Source: Pelecanus crispus (lineage: Eukaryota; Chordata; Aves; Pelecaniformes; Pelecanidae). From it: DNA of 64,000 bases. The position numbers and the translations under genes are program-made. The notes beneath the pieces were generated by a model. That model worked only from the letters and a program-made list of their open reading frames with translations, ran no database searches and was not told where the DNA came from. Below are positions 37,763 to 51,700 of this stretch, one piece after another. Position 1 is the stretch's first letter. Each line of letters begins with the position of its first letter. The stretch spans positions 2,158,001-2,222,000 of the forward strand of contig NC_134660.1 in assembly GCF_030463565.1 (NCBI RefSeq), written 5' to 3'.

Positions 37763-39156
37763 TTTACTTTAGTTTTACTTTTAGTTAATGGCATTATTAT
37801 ATCCACACAGTGTCAAGGAAAGCACAGATTACAATATAATTAAAATAATATTTTACAGATCTCTCTATAATATATATATATAATCAAGGGAGCGTATGAC
37901 AAGGTTCCAGCTCGCGCGTCCAGCACATCGGACTGAACAGACACCGTGAGCCCACCCGAGTTTAAAAACGCGTTAAAAACACCGAGGAGGCCCCCCGGCC
38001 CGGGGGTCCGTGGGCTCCGCAGCCCCCCGCCGAGCCCGGGCCAAGCAGCGAGGGGAAGGGAGCTGGCGGATGAGCGCGCCGAGGCGGGGGTTTGCATAGA
38101 GGAGGGGGAATAATCCCGTTTGAGCGGACTCGGAGATAAAAGTGGGGGCCTCTGGCCAGCGGGGAAAGCCGAGGCGAGCTCCAAAACCAAGGTGAGCTCC
38201 GATGCACCTTTGGGGCGAGGGAGGTTTGCGGCCGCAGCACGCAGAGCCCCGGGGGAAGGCGGGTGCTGGGGGTGCGGGATTGCTGGCGGAGGGGGGCATT
38301 TCCAGGACGCCCCCCCCAGCAGCCTGGGTGCCCTCCCAGGGCAGGGGCTGGCACAGCCTGGCCGGCCCCACCGTGTCACCAGATGATGAGATGCGTTTCC
38401 TCGTCTCTTAAAAAAAAAAAAATTTAAAAAAATCTCCAAACTCCACGCAAGTTAAGCCAGGCAGCCGGTTAAGTGGCAGCTGCTGGCACGGAGAGCACGC
38501 ACCGCATGTCACCGCGACGGCCGGAGCCGCAGGGCAGTGCCAGGGGAGCGGGGGCCAGACCAGGCGTCACCCATGGTGGGATCCGCGATGTCCCCGCTGT
38601 ACGGGAGCCCCGGGGACAGCAGCACCGGCGCTGCCCAGCACCCGGCCACCCAGGAAGGGTCCCCAGGGTGCGAGGGGCTGGGAAGGCACAGCCCAGGCTG
38701 CCCGAGCATGGACTGAAGCTTTGAATGAAAGAGGAAAGTGGCTTCTCCCCTCCAACCTCCTTTTTTTGGGTTTTTTTTTGGCCCCATGCAACTCCCTAAG
38801 CTGCAGCACAGGGACCTCGGGACCCATCGGGGGAGCTGGGTGCCTCTGCCAGGCTTCAGCACGGAGAGAGCACAGAAACCTTGGCCAGCTTGCTTGGACG
38901 CCAGAAAAGAAAGCAAAAGAGGGGGAAAAAAAAAAAAAAAACAACCCACCCAACCAAACCCAAAACAACCTCCCCCCAACCACGCAATCCTTCAACAGAA
39001 GGGGACAGGATGTTTTAAACCTCATTTTTGGGGCATACCCCCAGGACACTGGAGCTAAGAACCTTGTCATACTGACACCCCCCCCCCCCCCAAAACCCCA
39101 ACCCAAACCCAAAACCATGACACCATGGGCCAGCCATGAACACCACATTCAGAGTA

Positions 39157-39190
<34 letters not shown>

Positions 39191-42100
39191 AAAAGAAAAA
39201 AGAAAAGGAAATTACAATGACATTTAGAAAATAGGAATTTGTTAAAGGTTTTGTTTTAAATAACCATTGCGACAGCATGTTACACTTGCCGCATCCTCAT
39301 GGGGAACGGGCACAGAATTGAGATAAAAAGCGCTGCTGTGTGTCTTGAAAGTCCAGAAAAGCCTCATTTTTGGTTGCATTAGATCTCCTCACACCACCTC
39401 CCCGGAGGATCCCTCTCCACCCGCCTGCTCGCGCCCTCTGAGCGCGCGAGGCCAGGGCAGCTCCCCCGGGGCTGCGCTACGTGGCCGGGGCGCGGCGCCG
39501 AAAGGGAGACCCGGGTTACAGCAAAACGCTGCTTTTCCAGGGGGTAACGCGGAGTCCAGCCTCCGCTCTACGTCCGCGGGACGCAGCTTCGACAGAAGCA
39601 TCTTAGGGTTCGGGGGCACACTCCGGTTTTCAAGGGAGGGCAAGGAAAGTATATGTGTGTGTATATATATGTTCGCCAATGTATAGCGAACAGCCCACGG
39701 TCTCGAATCAAGGCTCTGCCTTGTCCTGCTCGTCTAGCGCAGAGGCTGGAAAAGACGCGCTTGGCGCAAGTAGGGAGCTTGCAAACTGATTTGCTTTTCA
39801 GTCAGGGCTCGCTCCTCCCTGAGCCTTCCCAGTAGAGCCACCATTTTGCATCACTTACCCCTCAAAACAAAGACATTCCTCCCAGCGCTGGGCCCCGAAC
39901 GGCAGCGCTGGGTGCCCTCTGCACCCCGTCAAAGCCAGGGCCAGCACCCAGCGCTCCTCCAGCTCAGCTCGCCACCAGCCCGGCAGAGACAAGACGCATG
40001 CAGAGCAGAAACAGCATTCCCAAACACAGCCCACGTCCGGTATGCTGTCACGTGCAGGACGGGTTTTTTTTTGGTGGTTCTTTTTTTTTTTTTTTTTTTC
40101 TTCTACAAAGGTATTCCTCTAGCAAGACACAGCTTGGAAAATGGTGTTTATTGGTATTTATAAATACAAACATAAAGAGTCCATTTGAAGACGGATAATT
40201 GACTTAAAAGGACACTGTCAAGTAGTTTGAGCTACCTTAATGCTGTCACCCTGTTTGGAGGGGAAAAAAAAAAAAAAAAAAACGCTTTGGGTTCTGTATT
40301 CTCGAGTTTTCCCTTGAAAACTCTGCTCTGTTACAAAGAAATCAGTCAGCCAACTACGCTCTGGCTTGCAAATCCATTTTAGCTCTCCCTTGCCACAGTA
40401 TAAACTAAGCCAAGTGTTCTTCCCAGAGCTGTGCAAATACTGTGATTGCTGGGTGCTGCCCCAGGCACACCCGCCCGTCCAGAGTCAGTCTGCGACCCTG
40501 GGAAGCGCCATTATCTTCTGCCACCCTGAAAATCGGAGAAAGGAGCTCTGCAAATGAAGTATAGGAACATGCTCGTCGAGGAGAGAGAGAGAGAGAGAGA
40601 ATCCACAGCGCTAAAGAGGATTTGAATAAATATAACGGATTAAAAGCGATCTACAGGAAAGGAATTGACAGTATCCTTTTAAACACAGCATACTGGATTT
40701 CCTCCCAGCAGACTGTGCATCTGCGAGACTTTGTTAAGCATATACAGATGGGTCAGGGAAATCTAAGTTGTAGATGAAGGCGATTAACAGCTTCGGTGGT
40801 ACTAAGCGACCCTTCTGCCTGCCTGAATAGCTCAGACGGTGATAAGAGGGTTGGGAAGCAACACACTGTCCTCAAAGCAAACCCACAGTGAAAAAAGAAG
40901 CCCCTGGAACCCTAAAACAGCGATTCCTCGTGCTGCATCCCGCTCTTCCCCCATCATAAGATTCTTCAGCATCAAGGTGAGGCAGCACTTCCTTGGCTGC
41001 TGGCAGCCAGGATGATTAAAGAGACTTGCTCCTCTCCGTCTCGGTCAGCTGGGAGCCATCCATAAACACGTGCGCTCCCTTCCACCCCGGGGTGCAGACA
41101 GCAGGAAGAGCGCAATTACTTACACGTCAGCTCGTCTTCCACAAACCTGTTAGAGTTTGACCAAGTTCTGCCCCATTAAACATGTGGCATCTGCCCATCT
41201 GTTCCCATGTTTCATACTGGGCATCTGGAACTGCCAGCGTCAAGGAACTGGGAGTTCAGAGCTGGCCGGGGCTGTCTACGCTCCTCTGAAGGACCTGGGC
41301 TAATCTTGCCTGAAATTCCTCAAAACCAGCTGCTACGAACACGTACCCTGACAAGCTGGGAAGGACTGGCACATAGCAAACCCCCACTTCATTCAGATGG
41401 TTCCTTCTCCAGGGCAAGCCACTTACCTGCAGAAGATGCAAGAGTCAGCAAAATCACCCAGCGCTCGCACCTCAGCGTACAAAAAAAAAAATTGACAATA
41501 ATCGAGGGCGTATTTCAGGCCTGCTGTTCCTCCCGCTTCCATTAGCAAGTCATTATTCCTTGATCAGGGCAACAAGCAAGAAGATTCTACTTTGCTTTTC
41601 CTTGGGGGCAGGATGAAAGGTTGGAGAGAAAGGACAGCAGGAGTAGGGAACTTACAGTCGCTGGAACAGAGACTGTAACTTTTTCCCTATATCAAGAATT
41701 ATATTCTTGTCGCTGGGATAAAACCTGAAACGCAAAACAAATTCAGACACCCAGTCGCCGACAAAAACAGACCAAGAAGCCTACAGGAGCCTAGCCTGTA
41801 GTGCAGCTCACTTGTCATTTTAAAAACTTCCAAACAGGTCGTTACAGGCTCATCAGGCTTCTAATGGTATAAAGTCCTTTTTTTTTTTTTTTTTTTAAAT
41901 TTAAATTATTGATTCGTAGCTTTTGTTTGGTAAATCTCAACAAATTACTGAACTAAGAAATCTGTAAAAAAAAAAGCAGGATGTAGGGAGGGTAAAGAAA
42001 ATGAGCCTGACATTACAGATTTCAAGCTATATCACAACAATCTAGGAAGCCTCTGAGCTGGACGCTACAGAACACAGAAGAAACAGATGAACCTTCAATG

Positions 42101-42712
42101 TGAGCATGCTCAGGGTGGTCAGCAGGGAATGGGAAGTAGAGAAGCACAAGTAAATCATGTCTCACAACAGCTGCTGTTTCATTCCCTCACTGAAAAATGG
42201 ACGCGAAACTTGTTGGGATTTTCAGGTTTGGTTTTGTTGGGGGTTTTTTTCGTGTGTGGTTTTTTTTTTTTTCCTTTTTGTCTTCTGGACAACAGATGCA
42301 GGGTTAAAGCATGTTCCTTTCCTCTCCCCCTCTCCCCATTTCAAAGGATTTCAGTTACTATTCCAACCTCATCAGCAGCGACAGTCATTCTGGGTTCGCA
42401 AAAGCCTCCCCTCCTTACCGCAACGATTTCATCTGAGCATGCCCAGTAGGAATGGTTCAGAATTATACCAATCCACCTACAGAAAACGCCAACACAGCTC
42501 CAGCTCCCATACTGCAGAGTTCATCAGTTTGCTGGAACAGGTGGGGTGTGTATATGTATGTGTATGGGTGGCTACAGGGGCCTGGCACCACAGCCCTGCT
42601 CACTGGCCCTTGCAAATGACACTGGTATCGCTTTCCTTGAAGATACTGGTGTCCACCGTAATTCTACAAGGGTAATTAAATACTCAGTTTGCAAGGATGA
42701 CCACTTCCAGTG
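37763..42712 (-). other. FBXL20: FBXL20 3' UTR (probable)
   Basis: About 5 kb after the FBXL20 stop codon, AT-rich compared with the sequence to its left, with long A-tracts (about 38927-38941 and 39163-39189) and T-tracts (40081-40099 and 41879-41896) and a (GA)n run near 40580-40600. Candidate minus-strand polyadenylation signals are AATAAA at 40147-40152 and AGTAAA at 37763-37768 and 37774-37779. No coding exon other than the FBXL20 terminal exon is seen. The extent is inferred from composition and from the usual long FBXL20 3' UTR. Confidence 0.5.
40821..40840 (+). other. tRNA-Lys 5'-half-like fragment
   Basis: GCCTGAATAGCTCAGACGGT matches the first 20 bases of vertebrate tRNA-Lys(UUU) at 18 positions, including the A box. 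No anticodon arm or B box follows, so it is not a tRNA gene. It could be a degraded tRNA-derived retrosequence or chance. A weaker relative is at 63401-63413. Confidence 0.25.
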
Positions 42713-45700
42713 TCATAGGATGATGCAACATCTGCAGAAGCGTTGTCTGCTGCCCCCGACCGAAGGAGGTGGAGTCACAGGCGCGAAGTAGGCAAGGATT
42801 TTAATATTGGGTAAATGGGTCTGAAAAGACAAACACAATGTGTAAAGTGACAAGGGTAGTGGCAGCGCAAGAGTCAAAGAGCAGTTGAAATAGGCCTGGC
42901 TTACTCGTTTTCAGACTACAAACTAACACACGCATAAAAACTAGAGCTGAACTTTCAGTTCACCAGCATGATTTCCCCACAGACTGGATTAGCAAGTTCT
43001 TTGTTACCAGAAAACAGTTACAGGCAGCAGGAAAAAACGATGCTCTTTCCTCGCCATTAAGCCTGTGGCAGCCATGAGGAAACAGAACATTTAACTGTAC
43101 GGATCTGTGTTCTCTTTGCAAATAAAATGTTATCATTACACCTCTTTTACAAATGGAGGAATAGACGCAGGAGGGAAATCACTGGGACACGGAGTGCCTC
43201 AGACGCCCAGCAGCCAGCGACAGAGCAGCCCCGGCTCTGTCGCACTCGCAGGGACACGCAGCCTCCCTACAACAGCCTGGCTTTATTACAGGATTAGCTG
43301 GAGTTATTTATATGGGAGGTGTCAGTATAAAGTGCACTGCAATCTACGCCGAGCATATAAAGTCGTCGAGAGGAGGTGCCATTCTACACCTTTGCTGTGG
43401 CACTAACTCGCGGTCCCACGTTTAGGAGAGCGCCGTCGTGTACGAGTGCTTGTAAAATGAGCGCTTGCACGCTGGGTCTCCTCTGTTCCTTTCTGCTACT
43501 ACTCAGTGAACACAGCAATTATCTCTCTTCCCTACCAGCTACCATTCATCCCCATCCAATCTGCTGAGTGCAGGACAGCTATTAATTTCATAGATGATGG
43601 TTCTCACAATACTTTTAAGAATAAGCACCAGATTGTGAGGAATCTGAAACCTCAGCCCCCCCCCTCCTCCCACCGGATAAAGCGTTCAAGTCATAGCCTT
43701 AGCAGTGTTGGTTTTTTTTTTTTTTTTACCTTGAGTCTCTTGATCCCTGCCCGCGTGATTTGCTGACAGTCGTACAGTTCTATCCTCTTCAAGCTGTGGC
43801 AGCTTTTCAGGTGCTCCAGGGAGGCATCCGTGATCAAAGGGCAGTTGTCCAGCTCGATCACCTCCAAGCGATCGTGTGCGCAGGCGCCGTTTCCCAAGTG
43901 ACGAATCCCGTCGTCCGTGATCAGCTCACAGTGGGACAAACTCTACATCCAAAACACAGCAAGTTAGCAGCCTCTGCTATCGGCACACAGAAGCCAACAC
44001 CCTGCCGGGGGACACTGTGGGATGAGAGAGAAGATGGCCCACATTTCACAGGTTTGGACTGGTTTGCCACACTGGTTTTTTGGACGGGTCTATACTCCCT
44101 CCTTGCACCGGAGCCACTGCTGCGCTCCAGGCGCCGGGCTCTGGGGGCCTCCAACGACCAATGTGCCTGCAAGGGGAAAACCCATAGCCAAAGCACAATG
44201 GGAAAGGCAGCTGCTGAACGGAGACCAACGGGGCCAGGACGGCACAGAAATGGAGCAAATACCTCTGCTATCGAAGAAACTACATTTGTAAAATCTGTGG
44301 CTTTACACATCACAGGAAGGACCTTGTCACTGGGTCTAAGAACCAGCAGAAATACAATGTCACCTACTTGGTGCATTTTTTGGAGGGGCTGCATCTTAAA
44401 AGTTCTCGAGAAGGAAGTGGGGCTTGAATTAGGAGACAGCATCAGCCTGTTGCTGTGTTGACAGGCACAGCGTGCAGAACAGATGGCTGCACAGGAGAAC
44501 CCACTGACTGTATCCCCCCACCTCCCAGGACAGGTTTTCTCATGATGACGACGGAGCAATACACACAGGGACGCAGAGGAGGCCGAGACTAAATTCCCAG
44601 AAATTTAGACCAAGAGGAGCATTGCTTTCCAGAGCCAGCAAGGCTTTCCAGGTCTCAGCTGCCCAGCTCCATACTACAGGTGAGAAGAGCTGCGGTCTCC
44701 TCTCCCATGGATGGACTGACAGCCCAGTCTGTAGACAGATTCTGCTAGGTTTGCTGAGGACAGCCAGAGGCTGGTACCAGGAGAATCCAGTGTCCTATAA
44801 TTAATTTTCAGGCAGCTGTGGGTGCCTGGCATATGATTAATGCTAGCAGTAGGGGAGGGACAATAGGTTCTTCAGGGTCAAGTTTCTAGCCGAATTCTTC
44901 CAAGCCTTCGCAACACGTCTATGAAGTCAGAGACACAAATCCCCATGGGCAGTGCTTAAAATCCCTTTGTTTATAAAAAGAAAATGCTGAAAGGTCTCAC
45001 TTGTAATACTCACCAGAGCCTGAAGCCGTGGACAGTGTATGGAAAGCTGGATTAGTGTACTGTCTGTTATCTGAAAAAGAAAAAAAGAAAAAGCCCTTTC
45101 ATGCTGGGTGCTCTGCACAAGGACTTTTTTTCCCCCCTACAAAGGAAAAACTGCAAACTTTTGCCTAATCCCTGACAGCGTTCCCCACAGGAACTCATCT
45201 CCTGTGTGACCAAGTTTCAGATGTACAGATTCTTCCACTCCCTTACAGAAATCAACTCATGTCCTTAAAGGACTGCTAAGACACAGGTATTGGGTTTTTT
45301 GAGCTTCCTTAAGTAGCTCTCATGAAATAAGCTCCCAGTTAATAGAAGCAAGTGAGAAGACCTCTTCAACACCCCAATGTCTCCTAAATGTTTGTCTCTG
45401 AAAGTACAAGAGGTGTCCAAATCCCCTTCCAACAGCTTGGTGGACTGCTGAATCGTTCCTCTTTATTCTTCAGGAAGAAAGAGACTCAACACAATGGCTT
45501 TCTAATCTAAAAGCATTCAGAAGGGAACTTGCTGGGCTGTCTTTGTTCAATGCAGTCAGTCCAAGGACACAGCCCAATTTTTCTTCTTCCTTTTTTGGGT
45601 TAACTTTAAATCACTTCCTGTCTGGACTACCGTAATTTCCGCTTGTGATCTCCTGAATTTCTGCCCTGTAAACATCAGGAAGTACAGAATACTGGGGTCA

Positions 45701-48700
45701 CGCTGTTCTCTTGGCAGGAAGCAAAATCCTATTATCTCCACTGTCTGTATCTGAATCGATTTCAAATCTATCCTTTGGGTTAGAGATTTTTCATGGACTC
45801 TTGAGTAAATTCAACTATTTTCCCCTGTAAATGCTACCTTGAAATGGTTATCACCTTATGGCACATACCCTACAGAACAGTGCGTAGTCACATATAAGAG
45901 ACCTCCTTAAAACTAACGAAGACAGCTGCAGCACAGGGTTATAAGAGACTCAACAATAACAGCCTCATTACATCCCACTGCCTTTGAGGAAGGCTCAGGG
46001 TAGCACGGGCACCCCAGCTTTATTTCAAGTTGTTGCCGTGTCCTTTATAAAATCATTGCTGTTCAAACAATCTGGCTATGTTTTTTCAAAACAGAGCTAA
46101 CTTCCATTATTTCTAGCAAGAGATATATATAGATACATATATATATATATATATCTATCTATCTCTCACAAACCTTCCCTTGCCTTACACACAGAGATCT
46201 CACTCTGGGACTTTATCTTGTGTCAAGGGTCACAATTCACACATCTATTACATGACCTTCAGGACACATCTATTCTTATGAAAGATTTCTTTTATTATTT
46301 ACAGTAGCATTCATTACTATGAAATATGAACAAAGGACCAAACCGCAAAAGTAATGTTTTCTTATCCAAATACACCCGATCTTCTTGCTCAGGATTCTAA
46401 ATCAAGTTCTGATTTAGAGACAATCTACTTTTTCACAATCTTTCCACGCTGCTGTGACTGTGCTAAAAAAAGTAACAGCCAGAGGTGGCACCTCCTACCT
46501 GGACGCACTCTTCCAGGTCCATTTTTTCAAGCTCGTGGCAGTTCTAGGAACAAACAAAAGATTGCACTTAGTTTGTGCGTTCAAAGTTCAGACAGCAAAT
46601 ATAAACACAACTACAATAAGCCAGTCCTTTTTAAAAATGAAGGTTTTTCTTCCATGAAACATCATGAGGGAAAGGGAAGTTTGCTGCTTCTTTACGAACG
46701 CTACCAAATATAGTAAAGGCAATCTAGCAATTTCACTCATTTAAAGGCACCGAGGTTTTTTATTCATAGAAAGTAAAGGAGGTTAAATTTAGGGTCAGTT
46801 GTATAGAACACAGATTAATCTAGAAAAAACAAACGGTAAAGTTCATAACTCTCAAGTACTTAACATTTCAAGTAGTTTGGATGCACATTCTCCTAGATGT
46901 GTGGGTCAGGACAATGCCAAAAATTACATACAACTTAATTTTTGTAACTTAGCTCCCACTCAAACGTCGACATCCAAAGCATTACAAAAATCTACATTCA
47001 AGAGAAAGCCACTGTTTGTTCATATCTATCATGAAAGGAAAGCAAAGATACTTGATGAAAAAGTGGAAACGAGCACTTACCCTAGCTAGAGTGGTAAAGC
47101 CCACATCTGTTAGTTGAGAACACCTTGCAACTTCTAATATTCTGCACAGAAAGAATTTATAATAACCATGGTGGAGTCATTTTGCTTTTCAGAGTATTTC
47201 ATTAAAAGCTTCCAGCAACCCAGAAAAGTTTGACCTGGTTTAGGCTGTGTTCTCTGAGAGGATAATTTGCACAGAGTATCCACCCCTCTATACCTGAGTG
47301 TAGGTCACAGGGAAAGAAAAAAAGAAGTCAGGCTAAAAGGGAACTCCAAGGGTCATCCAGCCCGTGCCCTGCTACGAGGCAGGGAGGTCTAATCTGACAC
47401 ATGTTGGACTAAGGTGCTCTTAAAAACCTTCACTGCTGGACACTCCACAACCTCCCCAAGCAATCTCCTCTGCCTTCCACCCAAAATACAGATCCTGTTG
47501 TGAAAAAGGGTGTAATACACGACAACCTGGCAGATGGGCATGAAAAGAATAAATATTTAATGCCACGACAGAAGCGTCTGAAGTCTTCTAAGAGGCGAAC
47601 TGCTTGCTTCTGTGATAACAGATAAACTTGCTGGCAGACAGTTACCGCAGCTCTACAGGGGTTTGCTTCGCAACATTAACGTATTTATCCACCTTTACAG
47701 AAAAGAAAGCCAACTTGCCTAAAGCGCGTTATGCATTTTACCGTATGGAGCTTAATACTGTAAAGCTGCAGCTGAACATAAACACAGGAGCCATTTGGAA
47801 CCAAAACCATGTTTTACCTTCCTCTTTCACAACTGGTTTCCATACACTTGTATGCTGCACTTTGTACCCATAATTCTTTAAATGAGCTTCTCACAGAAAA
47901 CAGTTGTGGGTTCCCCCCCCCCCCCCCGAAGGCATGTATTTTATGCCATTTAAAACAGGCCACTCAGCTGTTACAGATATCAGATAATGAAACTGTCTCT
48001 TCTTTCTGCACCTGGCCATTTTCTGAATTATAGTGAAGTCTTCCTGAAGAAACTTGTCCTAATAAAAAAAAAGGTCTTAAAAAAATAAAGGAAACACCTG
48101 CAGAGATGTCACTGGAAGCCCACTCTGTCAAGCAGAGTGAAAGTTAGCACAAATTTTGTCTGCTACAAAATCATCATGAAAACCCTGTTAATGTCACATG
48201 TCAAGAGGAAACAATGTTGTTTAAATGTGTTTTCAGTTCCCAATACAAAATGAACCTAACCTTAACTGTTTTTCATAGAAGAACAGAAATAGAAGAACAG
48301 AACTGCTACTAAGCGAGTCTATTGGCAGTGCACACCACCACGGCACGGAGCTCTTTTACCACTGTTTCACTCGCACAAGTTTAGAAACCAGAAGTTTGGG
48401 TAAAACGACGACCTTCCCCCAGCAAACGCCTGGAAAAAGCTCAGTGATAAAAAGCGCACTTTCAGAAAGACATTAGAGTCTAAAATGGCTCAAATATTAC
48501 ACGACCGTGTCACCAAGAGCCTTTGGTCAACATGCAGTGGGTCACTGGAGCTCAGGTAACTCTGCATGAAAACTTACCTAAGCCGTGGGCAGTTCTGTCC
48601 CAGGGCGTTCAAGACGGCATCTGTAATGTTAGAGCAGCCTGAAGCACACAAGGATTGTAACTTGTGGCATCCTCTGCATATTGTAATGAGACCATCATCT

Positions 48701-51700
48701 GTTATTTGCTACAAGAAAAACAATAACACCATCACAAGCCATAACAACGTAGGTGGAGGTGCAAGGCACTGCATATTTTCCTTCTCAGACTTCCAACCGG
48801 GCACTTCACTGAGGCCAAGTTATGCTTCTTTCAACCCAAAAATGCGCTCAAATATTTCACTGGAGCAGCCGAAACAGGATAAGCCACACTGAAGTGACTT
48901 GTAAACATTCGGAAAGTGATTCCACATGCACGGAAATGTTTCTGAGCTTGGGCCACGTGAGCGACGGGGGAAGGCACGGTAGCTGCAGGCCTAGACTCAG
49001 TCCCCTGCCTTCCTCTGCAGCCCTCGCTTGTTAAGACTTTCTTGGCTGAAGCTCAGGGGAAAAAGTGCCTAACAGTCAGAGTTACCCACAAAATAAGCAG
49101 CAGGTTGTTTTCACAAACAGCCTTTTAAAAATAACACTTTGGTGGTTTGGGACCAAAACCTAAGCTGCGAGAGACGGGCTTACAGCCCAGATCACGTTAA
49201 ATTCACCCCGTGGCACCCCAGCTCCATCAACCCGCTGCGTCCCCGGACACACAGGGTCCGTCCAGCCCCGCGTGCTCTGCTCACAAATCTGGGCTGGCAA
49301 CAGCGCACAAATCTGCTCCAGATGCTTCCCCGCATGAGCACAAAGGGCTGGGACGCGGCGTGGCCGCGTCGAGGAGCCGCACGGGATCAAGAGCAGCGCA
49401 CGCAGCGGGATGAGGGAAAAAGGACAACAAGTGGCAGAGGCCGTGTGCATGCTGGAGGAGCAGGTTAAGCCTCCCTCAGTTCTTCGGTTCTGGATTTTTC
49501 AGAGGCAGCCAGGCTCAATTGCCACAGAAAAGCACCAACCTAGGGACTGGCACTGCTGCTTTTAAAATAGCAAACAGCAAGTCTGTGGGCTGGTAAGCCC
49601 CAGCGCTGGAGTGAGATGAAACAGAAACTGAGGAGAACTTGGTATTTTCAGTTCAGGAGATCAAGAACCTTATCAGTTTTCTTCTCCCTTCCACCTGCTT
49701 GCCTCTCCCCTTCCTGCCTCTCCCCTAGACGCCAGACGCAGGTCTGGAACTTGCTAACAGTCCAGCTCCTCCTTTGCAAGCACCCAGTCTCGGATGGATG
49801 GGCACCAGTCCCTAGCCAGTCCAGTAACTGGTAAAGCCACTCCTCAAACGGGACCGGGAAAGGACAGCCCTGCAGCCCCCAAAGGCCTTGCCCACTTCTG
49901 TGGAAGAGACTGCCCAGTTCCCGACTGCATCAGACTCACTGCACGAAGGTATGTACAAAGAGCCCGTTCCAATTTCTCTTTTGGCATAAATATACATTTT
50001 TGGCACTGCAGAATAATGGGTTTACAGCCCTTCTGTGCAGGGAAACTGCACTTCTTGGTTCAATTTCATAAAGAGACCGGAGGAACCGCCTGGCTAGATC
50101 ACCACACAAACACTCCAGCCTGACGGAAAGAATTTTTCCAACTAGTCCTGGAAATGAGTTTAGAAGCCCCATGGGCAGGGCAAAGAGACAAACAATTCTG
50201 ATAAAGTGAATGCTATGACGCCGTTTTGGGGGCTTATTCAACATTACTGAATGCTACCAAAAAGCTGTTTTTCATCAACTATTTTTAAAAGTCTCGTAAA
50301 TTTACAATTGCCCTGTCTGCACAGATGATGACGTTTCTGGGATGGAGTACGTTCTGCATGGTTCTGCTTAGGGACGGCCTCTAAATGCACAACAATGGCT
50401 GAGTTAGGAAATCATAGGAAGCTTTACTTACTAAGCATGTTTGGAGGTTTAAAGTCACCAGTTCAGGACAGTGTGCACCAATGTATTTCAGAGCTTCATC
50501 CTCAAGACGGAAAGAAAAAATTTAGAGACAGAAGCAACCTGTTAATACTTGAAGCAGTCTTCAAAATAAAGCTTTGAGAACAATAAAGCATCTGTGGTTT
50601 GGATAGCTATGGGGGAGGAGGGCAATGCACTGCAATCTCAAAATACACAGCAATAACTGCATGCCTTTTTTTTTTTTGCCTTTTTTTTTTTTTTTAACCC
50701 AGTCTCAGGAACAGAGTTCAAAGACCCACAACACTGAGTTACTGATTTAAAGAAAAGCTGATCTGATCAAACATACATAATTAACAAAGCAAGTAGTGAA
50801 ATCAGAAACTATTTACAGGAATTAAGGAAATGCTTCACTAGTGAGGACCTGTAAGTAACACCGTTTTATATTGCAATACTGGAACTCAAAAAAGGTCTTA
50901 TTTCAATGTGAGGAGCACAAACATATCCAGGTTGCTTTCTGATGACAAAAAAGTCCACTATTCTTAAATCTGTAAGAACAGATGGCAAGTAATTGATAAC
51001 AAGGATGTATTGCCATCAATATTACTCAAGACTCCATAAATTACTAGAAACTCAAGCTGTTTCTGTGACCCGAATTCTCAAAATAGGCTGAGATTGTTCT
51101 ATCTTTAATCAAGCCATTTTTACAGCCATGTAAACCCATCTCACATATTAAAAATCCAACAGCAGTATAAATTTAGAAAAACTACTGACTATAGCCCTTA
51201 CAGCTGGGCTTGCTTGCGCGCACAAGGGTATCACTGCTTTGTGCACATAACCAGTGTATTATTGCTTCGCTTACCATAACAAGCTCTCAGGACTTTCTGT
51301 GTCCATGCACAGGAGAAATATGCTTTTTGCAAAATAAAAACATATAGCTGTTTATCTATACACAGTAGACAAAAATGGCACTTATTGACTCATACTTAAG
51401 GAATCCCTATGCCCAAGGAAAAAAACCAAATCCAAAACAAATAAGCACTGTCAGCGTTCGGGTACAAGGACCTAACAGATCAGAGATCATTTCCAGGTCT
51501 ACCTCGAGGCTCTTAAAACTCTCAGGAGTCTCTGGGTCACAGGTTTCAAATCCTGCAGGTTCAGTTTTACTCTCCTTTTTCAAGGACAAGATTCCGAGAT
51601 ACGCATTTGCTCCTTTCTAGCCTATCTGTCTGCATTAGAAAGACCCCAGCCCACTTAACTCCTTTTTTTTTTTTTTTTTTCTACTTAGTCCCAACATTCT

